The notes: generated from the letters alone by a model not told the origin. A stretch of 64,000 nt of DNA from Kroppenstedtia eburnea (GCF_013282215.1 NZ_CP048103.1:3286001-3350000), one strand, 5' to 3'. Numbered from the stretch's first letter, positions 31,706-41,321 are shown. Program-made: numbers and translations.

Positions 31706-32351
31706 CGCAATCCCCCTTCCCCATGACCACCCGGGCCAATCGCTCATATAACCTGTCGATCCGTCGGCTTTTCAGACGGTAGCTGGCCCGGTTGGCAATC
31801 AGGCGGGAGGTGACCCGGGTGATCTCCTCCAATTCCACCAGCCCGTTCTCCCGCAAGGTTTGCCCCGTGGAGACGATATCCACAATCCGGTCGGCCAAGC
31901 CGGTCAAAGGCGCCAGCTCCACGGAGCCGTTCAGGCAGATCACTTCCACCTGCTGTCCCTGTTCCCGGAACCAGCGGTTGGCGATCCGGGGATATTTGGT
32001 GGCCACCTTGGGATTTAAAACCGGTTGCCAATCCGGAGTTCCCGCCAGGGAGAGCCGGCAGGGACTGATCTGAAGGTCCAGCAGCTCGTAGACATCCCGG
32101 TCTTCCTCCATCAATACATCCTTTCCCGCCACGCCCAGGTCGGCCGCTCCATGTTCCACACAGGTGGGCACATCCACCGGCTTCACCAACAGAAAGGAAA
32201 GGTCTTCCGCCGGCACCTCCACCATCAACTTCCGGGAATCCTCCGCCAGTTCCCGGGGCAGATTCAGCCCGGCCTCCTCCAGTAAGGTCAGCGCATCGCT
32301 GAATATCCTTCCCTTGGGCATGGCCACAGTCAGTCTCCCCTCAATCCCCAT
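31653..32351 (-). CDS. hisG: ATP phosphoribosyltransferase, short catalytic form
   Basis: The 232-residue enzyme starts histidine synthesis from ATP and [23 protein letters not shown] and [13 protein letters not shown] are present, and the PRPP loop is in [14 protein letters not shown]. It lacks the C-terminal regulatory domain of long HisG and so should need HisZ, encoded directly upstream with an 11-base overlap. The C-terminus ([14 protein letters not shown]) runs into hisD and is longer than usual for the short form. Confidence 0.95.
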   Translation of the reverse strand: MGIEGRLTVAMPKGRIFSDALTLLEEAGLNLPRELAEDSRKLMVEVPAEDLSFLLVKPVDVPTCVEHGAADLGVAGKDVLMEEDRDVYELLDLQISPCRLSLAGTPDWQPVLNPKVATKYPRIANRWFREQGQQVEVICLNGSVELAPLTGLADRIVDIVSTGQTLRENGLVELEEITRVTSRLIANRASYRLKSRRIDRLYERLARVVMGKGDCDDRGGPSGAVVHTSESG

Positions 32352-33507
32352 CCCCTTCTCTCACCTCCACCACCTGATCAAACCCGGCCGACCGTGCCGG
32401 AGAAAAGCCCGATTCGGCAATGAACAGGGTGACCCGATTTCCCCGCCTGCGCAATTCCTGTGCCTGCCGGCAAGCTTCCCGATGCAACCGGCGGGGATAG
32501 ACCAGGGCCACCGCCTCCCGTGACTCGGGCCTTGGGGGGCAGGCCATCACCAACCGATCCGTTTTCAATGCGAATCCCCGTGCCGGAGCCGGCCGGCCGA
32601 ACAGAGCCATCAAGCGGTCATAACGCCCCCCGGACAACAGATAATACCTGTCAGCCCCATATCCTTCAAAGTACATCCCGGTATAATAATCGAGACTTCC
32701 CGTCAGACTCAGGTCGAGCATCACATGGGAGGTGACACCCCAATCCTCCAGGGCCTCCCATATCCCTTCCAGATGAGCGGCCGCAGCGGCCGACTCCTCC
32801 CCCCGACTCTCACTTCGCAACCGTTGCAACACTTCCCGCTCTCCCCGGAGAGACAGAAGCGAGAGGAGTCGTTCTTGTCTTTGCTCCGGCAACCCCGATG
32901 CCCGGACTTTCTCCCGAAATTGGACCAGATTGCGGCGGCCCAGACTTTTTTTCAATTCCGCCACCGCCTCCCGATCCGCCCATTCTTCCTGCAACAGGGC
33001 CTCCAACAGACCGATATGGCCCAGGGCCACCCGGATGTTCCTGACACCGCATGCTTGCAGACACTCCACCGCCAGAGCCACCACTTCCGCATCGGCCTCC
33101 GGGGAGCCGTCCCCCACCAACTCCACCCCGGACTGGAAAAACTCCGCGTTCCGCCCCGCTTCCCGTTCCTGGGACCGAAAGACACCGGCATGATAGGAGA
33201 GTCGGATCGGCAACGGCTCCCCTCCCAGCACAGACGAGACGACACGGGCGATGGGCGCTGTCTGGTCCGGCCGCAGGATCAGAGTTTGGCCCTGACCGTC
33301 CAGGAGCTTGAACAGTTTCCGCTCCTCGATGGCACTGGCAGTCCCGACGGTGTCAAAATACTCCAGGGTGGGTGTCATCACTTCCCGGTACCCCCAGGCA
33401 GAGAAACGGGCCTCCACCTGCTTTTCCACCCACCTCTTTCCGGAGACGAATGCGGGCGGAAAATCACGTACCCCCATGGGCTTCTCAAACTGGCGCGGCT
33501 TGGGCAT
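32341..33507 (-). CDS. hisZ: ATP phosphoribosyltransferase regulatory subunit
   Basis: The 388-residue paralogue of histidyl-tRNA synthetase joins HisG and gives histidine feedback. Class-II synthetase motifs are seen ([35 protein letters not shown], a C-terminal [15 protein letters not shown]), while the anticodon-binding domain is reduced. First gene of the operon. Confidence 0.95.
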   Translation of the reverse strand: MPKPRQFEKPMGVRDFPPAFVSGKRWVEKQVEARFSAWGYREVMTPTLEYFDTVGTASAIEERKLFKLLDGQGQTLILRPDQTAPIARVVSSVLGGEPLPIRLSYHAGVFRSQEREAGRNAEFFQSGVELVGDGSPEADAEVVALAVECLQACGVRNIRVALGHIGLLEALLQEEWADREAVAELKKSLGRRNLVQFREKVRASGLPEQRQERLLSLLSLRGEREVLQRLRSESRGEESAAAAAHLEGIWEALEDWGVTSHVMLDLSLTGSLDYYTGMYFEGYGADRYYLLSGGRYDRLMALFGRPAPARGFALKTDRLVMACPPRPESREAVALVYPRRLHREACRQAQELRRRGNRVTLFIAESGFSPARSAGFDQVVEVREGDGD

Positions 33508-33525
33508 CCACTTTCCACTCCCACC

Positions 33526-33580
33526 GATACTTTAGTTTGCTAATGAACTAAAGTATCGCGATAATTTCTTGTTAGTTTAA
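33526..33580 (-). promoter_or_regulatory. his operon promoter with overlapping palindromic operator
   Basis: Minus-strand TTAAAC (33575-33580), 17-bp spacer, GATACT (33552-33557). The palindrome GATACTTTAGTT / AACTAAAGTATC (33526-33537 and 33546-33557, 8-base centre) covers the -10 and start region. A repressor here would block initiation. HisR (YerC-type, TrpR-like) is the expected his regulator in Bacillales; that assignment is inference. The -35 overlaps the stop codon of the upstream gene. Confidence 0.75.
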
Positions 33581-34167
33581 CACCGGGAGAGGTGCCCGTC
33601 AATGTCAAATCGTCGCTTCAGCCAACTCGCCAATTCCTCCAGCGCTTTTCCTCTGTATGAGTACCTCTTCCGTTCCCGGGGGCTCATTTGCGACAAGGTT
33701 CGGTCATCCCCCCGGGGAACAAAAATCGGATTGAAAGGAAAATCCGGTTCCGGGGTGATGTTTGCGGGATCCACTCTCAATAAGTGTCCCGGGGTTTTTC
33801 CGGAGAAGAAAGCCGTTTCCCCGTCCCACAGCACCGCAACCGCCCCTTCAAACCAGGCTTCCCGGCTTTCCCCCTCCAAAAGCTTCATCACTCCCTTGTA
33901 TCCGATCCGCTGAAACACCCGCTTGCTGAGGATTCCGGGAAACCCGTCATAAGCACTGAAAAAAATACCCGCGTCATCCACCATCACCCGATCATATCCC
34001 AAGGCCCGGACTTGTCGGAGCTTCTCTCCCGTCACTTCCTCCACCGAACCGAAATCCGGCTCCGCCAAATCCAGCGGCAAAGGATCCACCCGGATCCCCA
34101 AGGGCTCAAGCACCTGTCTCGCTCCCGTCAGTTTTCCTTTATTTTGAGTGGCAAAGGGCAAGATCAC
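33577..34167 (-). CDS. HAM1/RdgB-type non-canonical NTP pyrophosphatase
   Basis: The 196-residue protein starts FATQNKGKLTGARQVL, matching the substrate-binding (S/T)xNxxK motif of the HAM1 family, and has VDDAGIFFSAYDGFPG and FPFNPIFVPRGDDRTLSQM in the right order. Such enzymes remove inosine or xanthosine triphosphate. It is rather divergent from RdgB proper (for example VDDAGIFF rather than the usual EDSGL) so specificity may differ. It ends inside the his promoter. Confidence 0.82.
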   Translation of the reverse strand: MILPFATQNKGKLTGARQVLEPLGIRVDPLPLDLAEPDFGSVEEVTGEKLRQVRALGYDRVMVDDAGIFFSAYDGFPGILSKRVFQRIGYKGVMKLLEGESREAWFEGAVAVLWDGETAFFSGKTPGHLLRVDPANITPEPDFPFNPIFVPRGDDRTLSQMSPRERKRYSYRGKALEELASWLKRRFDIDGHLSRC

Positions 34168-34504
34168 CCTGGTTTCCTCCTTTCTCTCTGCCGTTCATTA
34201 TACTTCCCGCAACGGTGGCGATTGAAGAAGATTCCATAGCCAATCTTTTTTATTCAGGTACAATGAATAGCGAATATAGCATCATCACCGGGCCAAACTG
34301 CTGATGTTTCCGGATCCGCTTCACTTCTTGCGATGATTTAATGGAGGTCTGCACGCCTTCCGCGGCAACAGCTCCGGTTTGGAGTGGATCATCCTGGACT
34401 CCTCATATAACCGGCGGGGTTTCCTCCACCGGCAGGGAAGGTGACAAAACTTCCTGAAGTTGTGATATGCTACGTGAAGAAGCTGACGAAAGGACTTCAA
34501 CAAC
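34168..34504. other. Intergenic region between divergent genes
   Basis: No gene seen in 337 bases. It should hold both promoters. A 14-base palindrome AACTTCCTGAAGTT (34448-34461) lies shortly before a TATGCT hexamer upstream of pyrD and could be an operator; support is weak. Confidence 0.35.
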
Positions 34505-35587
34505 GTGTACTCTTTCATACGCAATCTATTATTCCGAATGGACCCGGAACAAGCCCACGAATGGGCCATTCGCGGTCTCCGGACTGCACAGCACCTTCCC
34601 GGCCTGTTATGGGTCTTGGAACGGAAAATGGCCGTCCGGGATCCACGATTGACGGTTCAGTGCAACCAACTCCAGTTTCCCAATCCGGTGGGACTGGCGG
34701 CGGGGTTCGATAAAAATGCCGATGTCTACCCGGCGCTGGCGGCTTTGGGCTTCGGGTCCGTGGAAGTGGGGACCCTGACTCCCAAGCCTCAGCCGGGCAA
34801 TCCCCGCCCCCGGTTGTACCGGCTTCCCGAAGATGAGGCGGTGATCAACCGGATGGGATTCAATAACAGGGGCATCATCCGGGCATCCACATCTTTGGCC
34901 ACCCTCCCCCGCCCCGTCATCCCCATCGGGATCAATCTGGGGAAGAACCGGAAGACTCCGGGAGAGGAGGCGGCGGGGGATTACCGCACCGGCTTGCGGG
35001 CTTTGTACCGGCATGGGGATTACTTTGTCATCAATATCAGTTCCCCCAACACCCAGGGACTCCGGGATTTGCAACAGGCGGACTCCCTTGCGAAACTGTT
35101 GTCCATTCTGATCGAGGAACGGGAGGAGTTGCGGGACGAGACGGGGGAGATCCGTCCTCTGTTCGTCAAGCTGGCACCCGACTTGAGCCGGGATGCGTTG
35201 TCAGAGGCGGTCCGGATCGGATTGGAACAGGGCATCGACGGCTTAATCGCGGTCAACACCACCTTGGCCCGGGAAGAGCTGAAAAGCCCCCACCGCACGG
35301 AGGCTGGCGGCTTGAGCGGACGCCCCCTCCATCACCGGTCCATCCAATGGATCCGACAGATCCATCGAGTGAGTGAAGGGAAGGTCCCCATCATCGGTGT
35401 GGGAGGCATCTTTGACGGAAAAGACGCATACCGGACGATCCGGGCGGGAGCCTCACTGGTTCAGGTATATACCGGCATGATTTACCGGGGCCCTTCCATT
35501 GCCCGTGCCATCAACCTGGAGTTACTTCAACTTCTGGAACAAGACGGCCTCTCTTCCATCACTGACGCCGTCGGTCTGGATGCCTGA
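34505..35587 (+). CDS. pyrD: Dihydroorotate dehydrogenase, quinone-dependent (class 2)
   Basis: The 360-residue flavoenzyme oxidises dihydroorotate in pyrimidine synthesis and passes electrons to quinone. The N-terminal ~45 residues (MYSFIRNLLFRMDPEQAHEW) are the membrane-associating helices typical of class 2. PVGLAAGFDKNADVYPALAA, NRMGFNNRG, GINLGKNRKT, NISSPNT (catalytic Ser) and GVGGIFDG bind FMN and substrate. The start is GTG behind AAAGGA. It stands alone, outside a pyr operon; B. subtilis instead has a class 1B enzyme in its pyr operon. Confidence 0.95.
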   Translation: MYSFIRNLLFRMDPEQAHEWAIRGLRTAQHLPGLLWVLERKMAVRDPRLTVQCNQLQFPNPVGLAAGFDKNADVYPALAALGFGSVEVGTLTPKPQPGNPRPRLYRLPEDEAVINRMGFNNRGIIRASTSLATLPRPVIPIGINLGKNRKTPGEEAAGDYRTGLRALYRHGDYFVINISSPNTQGLRDLQQADSLAKLLSILIEEREELRDETGEIRPLFVKLAPDLSRDALSEAVRIGLEQGIDGLIAVNTTLAREELKSPHRTEAGGLSGRPLHHRSIQWIRQIHRVSEGKVPIIGVGGIFDGKDAYRTIRAGASLVQVYTGMIYRGPSIARAINLELLQLLEQDGLSSITDAVGLDA

Positions 35588-35592
35588 ACAAC

Positions 35593-35632
35593 AAAGAGAC
35601 CGGTCAGCCAAAACTGACCGGTCTCTTTTTCT
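35593..35632 (+). terminator. Terminator of pyrD
   Basis: A perfect 15-bp stem AAAGAGACCGGTCAG / CTGACCGGTCTCTTT with a 6-base loop ends in five T residues, 5 bases after the stop. Confidence 0.9.
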
Positions 35633-35711
35633 GTTGCCTCGGTTGCGTCCAAACCAATTCCCTCATGAAAAAATACGTTGATAGAAACAACTTTGCGAAA
35701 GGGGAATCAGA

Positions 35712-36230
35712 GTGAAAAAAGGTGTGGTCATCTGGTTCACCGGTTATCCCAATTCCGGAAAGTCCACCATCAGCAGAAAAGTGAACCAAAGGCTGAAAGC
35801 TGCGGGGTATCCCGTGGAGCGGATCGACAGCGACGAGGCCCCCCGATCCCTCACCAAAGACCTGAGCCCGGATTGGCGGACACGCCAATTCCAGAAATGC
35901 GCGAATTTGACGTTCATTTCACATATACTCTATAAACACGGAATTATTGTATTGCTCTCTTCCATCGGCCGCTTTCGGGAGTTGCGGGAAAGTGCCCGCC
36001 AACAGGTCGGGGATTTTCTGGAGGTTTATCTGAAATGCCCCCTGGAAATCCGGTTGGAACGGGATCACGACCATGGGAAATATGAACGACATGCTGCCAC
36101 CATCCATTACTATGAAGAGCCTGAAGCACCTGAGTTGATCATCGAGACAGACCGTTGTTCCGCCGATGAAGCCGCCGATGCGGTGATCCGTCTCCTCCAC
36201 GAGGGAGGGTATATCCAATCCGAAGTATGA
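35712..36230 (+). CDS. APS-kinase-like P-loop protein
   Basis: The 172-residue protein starts at GTG behind AAAGGGGAATC. Walker A GYPNSGKST (11-19) and the following RIDSDEAPRSLTKDLS match adenylylsulfate kinase (CysC), which phosphorylates APS. Downstream it diverges: the family motif around ENIRR is replaced by WRTRQFQKCANLTFISHIL, and the segment before the C-terminus (LKCPLEIRLERDHDHGKYER) keeps the general kinase shape. No sulfate-assimilation gene is nearby, so the substrate is uncertain. It pairs with the next gene, 24 bases away. Confidence 0.75.
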   Translation: MKKGVVIWFTGYPNSGKSTISRKVNQRLKAAGYPVERIDSDEAPRSLTKDLSPDWRTRQFQKCANLTFISHILYKHGIIVLLSSIGRFRELRESARQQVGDFLEVYLKCPLEIRLERDHDHGKYERHAATIHYYEEPEAPELIIETDRCSADEAADAVIRLLHEGGYIQSEV

Positions 36231-36254
36231 CTTGTTGCGGAGAGGAGGCTGTTC

Positions 36255-37739
36255 ATGGAGATCCACGAATTTCTGCCCGGACTGTACGGCGGCGGGCGTC
36301 TGGACCTGGATCCCCGGTGCTGGTCCTTTATCCGTTCCCACATCGATGTCGTGGTCAACCTGAGAACGGTGCCCGATTCTCCCCCCTTCGATTTTACCGG
36401 ACGCCGCTTGCTTTGGGTGCCCATCCGGGACAAACAGGCACCCGATCTCTCCTGGATCCGGGACATGGTCCTTCTGCTGGACCGTTGGCTGGATGACGGA
36501 CATTCCATCTACGTCCATGATACCGGCGGCATCAACCGGCTCGGATTTATGGTGACCGCGATCATGATGAAACGGTGCGGCCTCCCCTTGAACCGGGCAC
36601 TGGACCAGGCACGCCGGATCAAACCGGACCTTCACCCCAAGCCTTGGTATATGGATCTGCTTCGCCGATTGGATGCCAGTCTGAAAAAGGAGCCGCCACG
36701 GGTCGACGGCGTGTTCCGGGTCAAAGCGGATGTGTATCTCAACCCCGAGACCATCCGTTGGTTGGTCAGGGAACATTACGGCCTGACCGTCCGCTCTCTG
36801 GAGAAGGTTCGGGGAGTGTACCGGGTGGAGACGGATCGAGGGGATTATGGATTCAAAAAAGCGGATGAACTGCCCGATCTCCCCTTGATCGCCAACTGTC
36901 TCCGTCATATCAGGGAAAATGGATTCGAGCGGATCCCGGAACCGGTGGCTGCCATCGACGGGAAGCTGATGGTCGACCACAAGGGGGAACCCTACTTTAT
37001 GGAAGAATGGCTCGATCTGAAGGAGATCCCCCCATACAGCCTCCCCTACTTCGAAAAAATGGGTGTCGCGCTGGCAGAGTTTCATCGTGCATCCGCCGGA
37101 CTGGCTCCGCCGGAAACCGCCCCGGGCCGCAATCGGTGGGGCAAACATCCGGCCCTGCTCGCCAAGGCTTCGCAGCGACTGGAAACATGGCGCCGTCGAT
37201 TCCGAAACTCACCTGCTGATGCCCCCGCCCAACTGGCCTTTCTCTTTACCCGCTGTCAACTGGCACGGCAAACCATCCAGGAGGTTTCCCAGAACACTCT
37301 CTTACAAGTTCACCCCGAATCAGCTGTCTGGTGTCACAATGCTCTCCAACACCGCAATATCATGTTGGACCGGCAGGAGCAAATCTGGTTTATCGACTTT
37401 GAAACCCTTGCCTACGCAGAGAGGGTCCGGGATCTGGCCCATCTGCTGGAGCATCACGCCGCACCCTACGGTTGGCCCCCATCCGCTGTACGGCAGTTTC
37501 TCTCCGCCTATGAATCGGGTGCCGCCGCCCCGCTGAGCCGGGAGGAGTGGCTCCTCCTTCGCGCTCATCTCACCTTTCCCGAACGCCTCTATAAACGAGT
37601 GCGGCGCTGTTACGGCCGTCCCCACGCCCGCTCCAAGGACTGGCGCGAATTGCGCAAGTTGTTGCAGCGGGAACAGATGAAGGAGAGTCTGCTGTACCAG
37701 CTCGCTCTCCTTACCCCCGGGGGATCACCGGAAGGATGA
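36255..37739 (+). CDS. Fusion of phosphatase-like and CotS/APH-like kinase domains, both lacking catalytic residues
   Basis: The 494-residue protein has an N-terminal dual-specificity-phosphatase-like part (1-140: VVVNLRT, LLWVPIRDK, then YVHDTGGINRLG at 86-97) in which the nucleophilic Cys of H-C-x5-R is Asp89. Residues about 170-470 resemble spore-coat CotS / aminoglycoside-phosphotransferase kinases: YGFKK as ATP lysine region, MEEWLDL hinge, and CHNALQHRNIML at 360-371, where the catalytic Asp of HxDxxxxN is Ala363. The metal-binding Asp (FIDFE, 381) remains. It is co-directional with the APS-kinase-like gene. Its C-terminus overlaps the convergent CocE-type gene by 29 bases. Function unknown; a scaffold or regulator is possible. 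Confidence 0.75.
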   Translation: MEIHEFLPGLYGGGRLDLDPRCWSFIRSHIDVVVNLRTVPDSPPFDFTGRRLLWVPIRDKQAPDLSWIRDMVLLLDRWLDDGHSIYVHDTGGINRLGFMVTAIMMKRCGLPLNRALDQARRIKPDLHPKPWYMDLLRRLDASLKKEPPRVDGVFRVKADVYLNPETIRWLVREHYGLTVRSLEKVRGVYRVETDRGDYGFKKADELPDLPLIANCLRHIRENGFERIPEPVAAIDGKLMVDHKGEPYFMEEWLDLKEIPPYSLPYFEKMGVALAEFHRASAGLAPPETAPGRNRWGKHPALLAKASQRLETWRRRFRNSPADAPAQLAFLFTRCQLARQTIQEVSQNTLLQVHPESAVWCHNALQHRNIMLDRQEQIWFIDFETLAYAERVRDLAHLLEHHAAPYGWPPSAVRQFLSAYESGAAAPLSREEWLLLRAHLTFPERLYKRVRRCYGRPHARSKDWRELRKLLQREQMKESLLYQLALLTPGGSPEG

Positions 37740-39405
37740 TGGCAGAGGGATGTTCCCGATCGTGGAAGACGGTCTGCTCCGCCACCACCATCTCTGTGCC
37801 CTGTCCCAACTCCGCCCCGGTGTTCAGATTGCGGTCATATTTGGGAAAGGCACTGGAGGCCACCTCCACCCGGATCCGGTGCCCCTTTTGAAACAGATGG
37901 GAGATATTCCAGCAGTCGATCTCATACTCATACACTTGTCCGGGTTCCAGCAATTCCGGCCGATCCATCCCGTTGCGAAACCGTCCCCGGACCATCCCGT
38001 CGGTCAGCCGCTGGGCAAATCTGTTGGGCCACACGTCGAGAAACTTCACCATAAAATCGGTATCCCGGGCGGAACTGGAAGCGAACAGACGCATCCGGAT
38101 CGGACCTGTCACTTCGAGAGCCTCTTCCAGAGGCGGGGTGGTGTAGACCAGCACATCATCCCGCCGTTCCACGGCGGAATAATCATCGGGACCCCCGATC
38201 TGGTTGGAAGTGGGATCGGTGATGAAGGGAACCGGATGAGCCGGGTCGTAGGAGTAACGATCCGACGGTTCCTCCCCGGGCACCTCTGTGGACAGCCGCC
38301 CGTCCCCGAACCGGCTGTTGGCCCGCCCGCCGCTGTGAAGATAATAGGGGATCCAGCGGGTCCGCCGCAACGGCCACTCCCGCTCCTGGCGCCATCGGTT
38401 TTCCCCCATGACGAAGATGCTGACAGGAGGCTCCTCCGCCACCCCGTTGGCCTCACCCTTCAACCAGCGGTCAAACCAGCGCAATTGGAGACCGTTCAGG
38501 TCGATCAGGGATTGAGGTCCGAAATCCAGCTCTCCCAGGCGGGTGGACCGGTTTACCTGATGGGGCCAAGGTCCCATCACCAGCTTTTGGTGCTTGCGGC
38601 CGAACTCTGTCTTGGCCCGGGTGGTCATTCCCACATAGTTGAGAGGGGTGCCCACCTGTTCATCATCGTACCAGCCGGAGATGTGCAGCACGGGCAGGTC
38701 CAGCTCGTGGAACCGTTCCTGATAAGCGATCCGGCGCCACCAATCGTCCAATCGGGAGTGTTCCACTTCCTCCCGCCACCGGGGCAGGGATTTGCCCGTC
38801 TTCTCATCCATCGTCATCAGGGGAAGATGCCAGTACACCGCCTCCCAATCGATCACGTCCACATCCTGCATCACCCGGCCGCTGGTCATATACAACCAAC
38901 AGAGGTGTTGCGGTCCGGGCACCCCTGTCGGGGTCTCCACAAAGGGATCCGACGGGGTGACAGTGGAGATCATCGCCTTCAGATGGGGAGGCTGTGTCAA
39001 GGCGGTCAACCACTGGATCCGGGCGAGGTAGGATCCTCCCATGGTACCCACCGCCCCGTCACACCAGGGCTGGGCCGCAGCCCACTCGATGGAGTCATGG
39101 CCGTCTGCCCCCTCGTTGATATAGGGGATGAACTTCCCGTCGGAATCCCCCCGCCCCCGGACATCCATGGAGACGAATCCATATCCCCGGGCGGCAAAAT
39201 ACGGAGCCGTATGGTGGACGAACTCCCCCGCCTTCCCATAGGGAGAGCGGACCACGATCGCCGGAACCGGTTGCTCTGTCTCCGGCAGATACAAGTCGGC
39301 GGACAAGGTGACCCCGTCCCGCATCGGCACCCGGACATCCCTTTGCACCCGCACATCCAGCAACGCCTGTTTCTGTTGCAGCATGATTTTCTCCTCCATT
39401 TCCAT
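37711..39405 (-). CDS. CocE/NonD-family X-Pro dipeptidyl-peptidase-like hydrolase
   Basis: The 564-residue alpha/beta hydrolase starts at ATG 39405 (MEMEEKIM) behind AAAGGGAG; the longer frame upstream is spurious. RDGVTLSADLYLP and the nucleophile loop GTMGGSYLAR (Ser125) lie in the hydrolase half; HISGWYDD and MGPWPHQ carry Asp and His. The last ~220 residues form the jelly-roll domain typical of cocaine esterase and X-Pro dipeptidyl peptidases (DTDFMVKFLDVWP, KGHRIRVEVASSAFPKYDRN). No signal peptide, so cytoplasmic. Substrate (acyl ester or Xaa-Pro peptide) unknown. Confidence 0.88.
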   Translation of the reverse strand: MEMEEKIMLQQKQALLDVRVQRDVRVPMRDGVTLSADLYLPETEQPVPAIVVRSPYGKAGEFVHHTAPYFAARGYGFVSMDVRGRGDSDGKFIPYINEGADGHDSIEWAAAQPWCDGAVGTMGGSYLARIQWLTALTQPPHLKAMISTVTPSDPFVETPTGVPGPQHLCWLYMTSGRVMQDVDVIDWEAVYWHLPLMTMDEKTGKSLPRWREEVEHSRLDDWWRRIAYQERFHELDLPVLHISGWYDDEQVGTPLNYVGMTTRAKTEFGRKHQKLVMGPWPHQVNRSTRLGELDFGPQSLIDLNGLQLRWFDRWLKGEANGVAEEPPVSIFVMGENRWRQEREWPLRRTRWIPYYLHSGGRANSRFGDGRLSTEVPGEEPSDRYSYDPAHPVPFITDPTSNQIGGPDDYSAVERRDDVLVYTTPPLEEALEVTGPIRMRLFASSSARDTDFMVKFLDVWPNRFAQRLTDGMVRGRFRNGMDRPELLEPGQVYEYEIDCWNISHLFQKGHRIRVEVASSAFPKYDRNLNTGAELGQGTEMVVAEQTVFHDREHPSAIILPVIPRG

Positions 39406-39518
39406 GGCACTCCCTTTTCTTCTTCTGTCCGGAAGCTGATTTCCCTGCCCTCCGAAGCGATGGAACAGCAAAAAAACCGGCACCCGGCCGGGTTGCTGCC
39501 TTTTTTTAAGAGATGCAG

Positions 39519-41321
39519 TTAAATCAGTGTGCCGGAAAACAGATGCCAACTGTTCAGCCAAAACCCGCAGCCGACCTGAACGATCACCACCAGTACACAG
39601 TAGAGTGCGCCCCATGAGGACGGTTTGGACTTCATAATCCCGTACAGCAAACAGATACTTAACAACATGCCAAGGATGATCAAGTAAACCCACACCCGGA
39701 AATATCCCGGGACCCCGTATACAAACTCCAAGGGATCTATAAACACAAGGGTTGCCAACAGGCCGACCAGGGCGGAGACTCCCATAAGTTGCGCTCCCGC
39801 ACACAGCCAGATCAGGGATTTGTGTTTCACTTGGCGACGGATGGCGGGAAAAGCCAGACCCAGCAGCTGCATCAGTGTAATCAGGAGGTAGCCAATCAGA
39901 ATGATCCCTTGCACCGTGATGGTTTCATAGGGAGAGAGTTTGCGAAAACTGTTGGTTCCCAGATACATCTCGTTATTTTTGAAATAGACCAGATTCTCCT
40001 TCAGTTCGTCGGCATTGTAAAACAACCCCTCCCCGACAGCTGTGTATGTTCCTTTAGGAAGCACGATATTCCCTTTTCCATCCGTCTTCACATCCAGTTG
40101 ACTCATCAGTCCGTAAATTTTTTGGAAGGAATCCGTGGAGAACATATAAGGTCGATAAGCTCCTGCATATTTCCCCGCCTGTTGAGGGGAAACATCACCG
40201 GCAGACGATGCCCCACCCTCCCCCCCGATTGAATAATGCTCCAGTATAAGCTCTGTCAACTTTTCCATGAGATGGGGTGAATTACTGTTATACGCAATGA
40301 AAAATGCCAACTTTCGCTCAGGTGCCAACACGAGTCTGACGATGGTTCCGGGACTTGCACCGTCATGGTACAGCATACGCTGTCCACCGATCACCATCTC
40401 GTTAAAACCGTAGGCTCTTCCCCGCATGAGCGGATGATGGGAGACGTGCCGCTCATGCATCAGGGCGAGAGTTTCCGGCTGCAAGACGGGGTTTTCCCGG
40501 TTCAAATGGGTTGCGGCAAATTTGATGGCATCGGCTGCAGTGATCAGAATGTCACCGGCTGGCGGCATATTTGTCAAGTAATCATCGGTGTAGGGTTTCG
40601 ATCCATGGTAACGGGTGGTGATTCGGCTCCGGATCGGTTTCGGTGGCGGTTGGAGAAAGGAGGTTTGCTTCATCTCCAACACATCCAGAATGTTTGACTG
40701 CACATATTCGGCGAAGGATTTTCCCGTCACCGTTTCCACCATTCTCCCAAGCAGCGCCATCCCGTCACTGGAATAAATGATGGTTTCCCCCGGGGGTTTC
40801 AGGGCGTACAGATCGGTCCCTTTTTGCAAGTAATCAGACAAGGTCATCAGGGTCCGCTCGTCCCTCGCAGCAGTGTTCACGTTATTATGCGCCAATCCGC
40901 CCGTATGCGTCAGCAGATGATGAATCGTCACTCCGGGATCAACTTTTCCCTTCACTTCCTTTACATATCGAACAATCGGATCCTCCAGCCGGATTTTGTT
41001 TTGCTCCAGCAACTGCATCACCGCTGTCGCCGTAAATACCTTGGAGAGTGAGCCTCCATGAAACAACGTCGATTCTGTTGAGACGGGACGTCCGGTCTGT
41101 CTGTCCGCAACTCCCCAACCCTTTGCAAATACCGTCTGTTGATCCTTCATGACTTGAACGGCCAGACCGGCGATTTCAGCGCTCCGCATCTGTTTTTCTA
41201 TGACCGGTTCAAGAACAGCCTCCAACCCTTGATCCGATTGGGCAGTCACCTTACCCGGAACTGCCGTGAACAGAGTGATCCCCATCGAGAAAACCAAAAT
41301 GACCGCCGCCATTCGCATCAT
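39519..41321 (-). CDS. Beta-lactamase-fold serine hydrolase with C-terminal membrane domain
   Basis: The 600-residue protein has a signal peptide (1-27), then a class C beta-lactamase / PBP4*-type domain. SxxK is SLSK (91-94). The second motif reads YSS (182-184) where YxN is usual, and HDG in LYHDGASPG fills the third position. About 385-445 is a linker domain; four hydrophobic helices follow (about 465-590), anchoring it in the membrane. Likely a peptidase or esterase acting outside the membrane on D-amino-acid peptides or antibiotics; the missing Asn may alter activity. Start behind AAAGGAG. Confidence 0.85.
   Translation of the reverse strand: MMRMAAVILVFSMGITLFTAVPGKVTAQSDQGLEAVLEPVIEKQMRSAEIAGLAVQVMKDQQTVFAKGWGVADRQTGRPVSTESTLFHGGSLSKVFTATAVMQLLEQNKIRLEDPIVRYVKEVKGKVDPGVTIHHLLTHTGGLAHNNVNTAARDERTLMTLSDYLQKGTDLYALKPPGETIIYSSDGMALLGRMVETVTGKSFAEYVQSNILDVLEMKQTSFLQPPPKPIRSRITTRYHGSKPYTDDYLTNMPPAGDILITAADAIKFAATHLNRENPVLQPETLALMHERHVSHHPLMRGRAYGFNEMVIGGQRMLYHDGASPGTIVRLVLAPERKLAFFIAYNSNSPHLMEKLTELILEHYSIGGEGGASSAGDVSPQQAGKYAGAYRPYMFSTDSFQKIYGLMSQLDVKTDGKGNIVLPKGTYTAVGEGLFYNADELKENLVYFKNNEMYLGTNSFRKLSPYETITVQGIILIGYLLITLMQLLGLAFPAIRRQVKHKSLIWLCAGAQLMGVSALVGLLATLVFIDPLEFVYGVPGYFRVWVYLIILGMLLSICLLYGIMKSKPSSWGALYCVLVVIVQVGCGFWLNSWHLFSGTLI

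Noticed and set aside
34321-34569. An 82-codon minus-strand frame overlapping the pyrD start
   Set aside because: It overlaps the pyrD ribosome site and N-terminus and has no family match.
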